A DNA stretch of 64,000 nucleotides from NCBI GenBank assembly GCA_028826165.1, contig JAPDFW010000081.1:638501-702500 (forward strand). The letters run 5' to 3'. The DNA is from Anaeramoeba ignava. Its lineage: Eukaryota > Metamonada > Anaeramoebidae. Shown piece by piece: positions 62,100 through 64,000 of the stretch; position 1 is the stretch's first letter, and each line of letters opens with the position of its first letter. Made by a program: the position numbers and the translations under genes. The notes under the pieces were generated by a model that was given only the letters and a program-made list of their open reading frames with translations, was not told where the DNA came from and did no database searches.

Positions 62100-63081
62100 A
62101 TGAATAATAATTTATTAAATAAATTTTCAATAAAAGAAATTGAAATTTTAATGTTATTTAAATTTTCAAAAATAATGGAAAAATTTTATAAAAATCAAAA
62201 TTTAAATAACTTTTATGATTTTACAATTTATTTAGAAAACAAAAATGAAAACAATCTAAAATCAATTAAATGTCATAAAGGAATATTAATGAATAGATCT
62301 TTTTTCTTTTTTTCACTTTTCAAACAAAATTCTGAAAAAAGAAAAATATTTTTAAAAGAATATGATTTTGAAGTTGTTAATTCAATTATTAATTATATTT
62401 ACTCTTCAAAAATAATTTTTACTTCTCAAAATTATCCTCAAATGCTTAAATTAGCAATTAATTTTAAATTAGATCTTTTGAAAATAAGAATTGAAAAAGA
62501 AATTGAAAAAGAAATCCAAAAAATATAATTTCAATTTATTCAAAAATTTATGAAATGGATTTACCTTTTATTAAATCAAAATGTGAAGAAATGATTCAAA
62601 AATCTATTTCAATAATAATTGATGATAAAAATGATAAACAAATTGAAAAATTAAATGAAAATGAATTAATTCAATTAATTAAAGTTTTAAAAACAAATCC
62701 AAATTTATTTCAAATTATTAAAAAATGGAGTTCAGAAAATATATCAAAAAACAAAGATAAATTATATCCAATTAATTTATTAATAAGAATTGAAAAAGAA
62801 ATTCAAAAAATATAATTTCAATTTATTCAAAAATTTATGAAATGGATTTACCTTTTATTAAATCAAAATGTGAAGAAATGATTCAAAAATCTATTTCAAT
62901 AATAATTAATGATGAAAATGATAAACAAATTGAAAAATTAAATGAAAATGAATTAATTCAATTAATTAAAGTTTTAAAATCAAATCCAAATTTATTTCAA
63001 ATTATTAAAAAATGGAGTTCAGAAAATATATCAAAAAACAAAGATAAATTATATCCAATTAATTTATTCAAAAATTTATGA
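62100..63081 (+). pseudogene. BTB fragment, inverted copy of gene B exon 1
   Basis: Begins with the same MNNNLLNKFSIKEIEIL start, promoter element (62038–62062) and BTB domain as gene B, nearly identical through SIKCHKGILMNRS and NSIINYIYSSK. At about 62510 a 4-nt deletion relative to gene B shifts the frame and stops it at 62528. The following block is duplicated: two copies of MDLPFIKSKCEEMIQKS, starting at 62555 and 62842, exactly 287 bp apart, each ending in an early stop. The low-complexity tail, the second BTB and all ARM exons are absent. It is a truncated duplicate, probably dead, although a short BTB-only peptide of 142 residues could still be made. Confidence 0.85.
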
Positions 63082-63191
63082 AAATAAAAAATATAATTTG
63101 TTTTGTTTTGTTTTGTGTTTTGTGTTTTTAATTAACAAATTGATTAGAAAAAAAATAAAAAAGAAAAAAAAAGGAATTTGATCATTTTTGT

Positions 63192-64000
63192 TTAAAGAAT
63201 AAAAATAAATTGCTTGTCTGAACTTGGAATAATCCTTGTCAAAATACGAACATGAGTTAAACCTTCATATTGTTTTTTCAATTCTAATTCCATCGTTTCT
63301 TTTGAATAATCTTGAGCGAATTGTTGACATTTTTCAACTCGAGAAAGTTCAGGATCGAAAAAATAACAAAGAACATGAAAAAGCATAAGGAATTTCTTGT
63401 TGTAATTTGTAGAAAAAGATCTAGGAGATTCAACAGAAATGGGACTTTTAGGTTCATCATCCATTTTTGTCAAAGAATTTGGAGATGATTGGGAATCTTT
63501 TGGACTTCCTGAATTTTCCTTTCTTGAAACATTAAGAAATTCTTTGATTTTATCTTTTGTTTGCATTTTATCGTTTTTTGTTGTTTTTACGGCTTGTTTG
63601 TTTGTGTTTTCCTTTCTTTTGAAGTAAAGTTGTGTTGCTGTTTCAAGTGAATTTTGTATTTTTTCTTGCCAATCTTCGATTTCTTGTTGGTCTTTTAAAA
63701 AGCAACTTAGAATACCGAATTTTGTGAATAATTTGAAGCCTCGATAATCGGATTCGCCGGAAATTTTGGCATTTGATTCAATAAAAGTTTGGATCAAAGG
63801 GATGATTTTTTTGACTCTAACGGAATGACCCTTTCTTTTTGTGCAGAGAATAAGATAGTCGTTAAAAAGGAAGAGCAAGACCTTCATGAAGTTGACTTTT
63901 TTGTGCTGGAAGTTCTGGAGATGGGAGATTGCGCTGTGCAATGTTGATTGAATCTTTGCGGCGTTTTTAGAAGATTCAAGAATAGAGAGTCTTTCTCTTT
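63192..64000 (-). CDS. PH-domain protein, C-terminal part (RhoGEF-like), partial
   Basis: Open to the right window edge; the first visible residues are ERLSILESSKNAAKIQ. A PH domain is evident: KVLLFLFNDYLILCTKRKG (strands 3–4), RVKKIIPLIQTFIES, FKLFTKFGILSCFLKDQQEIEDWQ (split: GFKLFTKFG and EIEDWQEKI, the last helix with its invariant Trp). A Ser/Pro/Lys-rich linker and a C-terminal tail of about 90 residues (FDPELSRVEKCQQF) follow. A helix leading directly into LFLFNDYLIL is typical of DH-PH exchange factors, but the DH domain is outside the window. It converges on the BTB fragment. Confidence 0.6.
   Translation of the reverse strand, partial: RERLSILESSKNAAKIQSTLHSAISHLQNFQHKKVNFMKVLLFLFNDYLILCTKRKGHSVRVKKIIPLIQTFIESNAKISGESDYRGFKLFTKFGILSCFLKDQQEIEDWQEKIQNSLETATQLYFKRKENTNKQAVKTTKNDKMQTKDKIKEFLNVSRKENSGSPKDSQSSPNSLTKMDDEPKSPISVESPRSFSTNYNKKFLMLFHVLCYFFDPELSRVEKCQQFAQDYSKETMELELKKQYEGLTHVRILTRIIPSSDKQFIFIL

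Noticed and set aside
21640-63081. Giant transposon with the H2A arms as terminal inverted repeats
   Set aside because: No transposase or integrase in the enclosed 32 kb; the arms contain ordinary genes, and unequal decay fits segmental duplication better.

Overview
The window is nuclear DNA from a very AT-rich, intron-bearing protist. Genes carry short GT–AG introns (mostly 60–110 bp, donors like GTAAAA, acceptors like AAAG or ATAG without a pyrimidine tract), use the standard code, and are rich in Asn/Glu/Gln runs. The gene set (ABCH-type ABC transporter, LisH-RasGEF, BTB and ARM repeat proteins, FG-GAP surface protein) suggests an amoeba. Resemblance is to Dictyostelium or Anaeramoeba; the genus is a guess. 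I see no bacterial, plasmid or viral genes and no tRNA or rRNA gene.

Layout. 1–1.8 kb: AT tandem repeat, probably the first intron of an ABC transporter that runs off the left edge. 1.8–5.4 kb: ABC transporter exon 1, a CrtC/AttH-like protein and a multipass membrane protein, all on minus. 6.3–22.3 kb: two head-to-tail copies (A and B) of a large minus-strand gene that I assemble as BTB–BTB–ARM(n). Copy A is frameshifted. 22.5–25.1 kb: histone H2A and a satellite of about 146 bp. 25.2–32.4 kb: one giant FG-GAP/fibronectin surface protein, split by a 2-nt deletion. 33.4–36.0 kb: cullin. 36.1–40.7 kb: M16 metallopeptidase with a 7-nt micro-exon. 40.8–42.9 kb: NPF/DPF-repeat protein. 43.5–48.5 kb: VPS34 (8 exons, 843 aa). 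48.6–53.4 kb: LisH-RasGEF (8 exons, 708 aa). 53.6–56.8 kb: GH63 alpha-glucosidase I (5 exons, 703 aa). 57.1–57.4 kb: a NEDD8-like protein ending in one glycine. 57.6–63.1 kb: an inverted copy of satellite, H2A and the start of the BTB gene. 63.2–64 kb: C-terminus of a PH-domain protein.

Three patterns cut across the genes. (1) Introns are the home of short-period AT tandem repeats; about ten introns of 0.1–2 kb are almost pure repeat, yet splice phases across them fit exactly. (2) Almost every start codon is preceded, on the coding strand, by a T-run/CAT/T-run element (TTTTTCATTTTTT), the best candidate for a core promoter or initiator. (3) H2A, its satellite and the BTB gene start are present as an inverted duplication whose inner edges are about 32.5 kb apart. 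The two H2A proteins are identical but differ at several synonymous sites.

The genes are ordinary cellular functions rather than one pathway: endosomal lipid signalling and trafficking (VPS34, NPF/DPF protein), ubiquitin-like control (cullin, NEDD8-like, BTB proteins as possible cullin-3 adaptors), small-GTPase signalling (RasGEF, PH protein), ER glycan trimming (GCS1) and cell surface (FG-GAP protein). Several otherwise intact genes are broken only by 1–2 nt homopolymer indels, so residual sequencing error must be considered.
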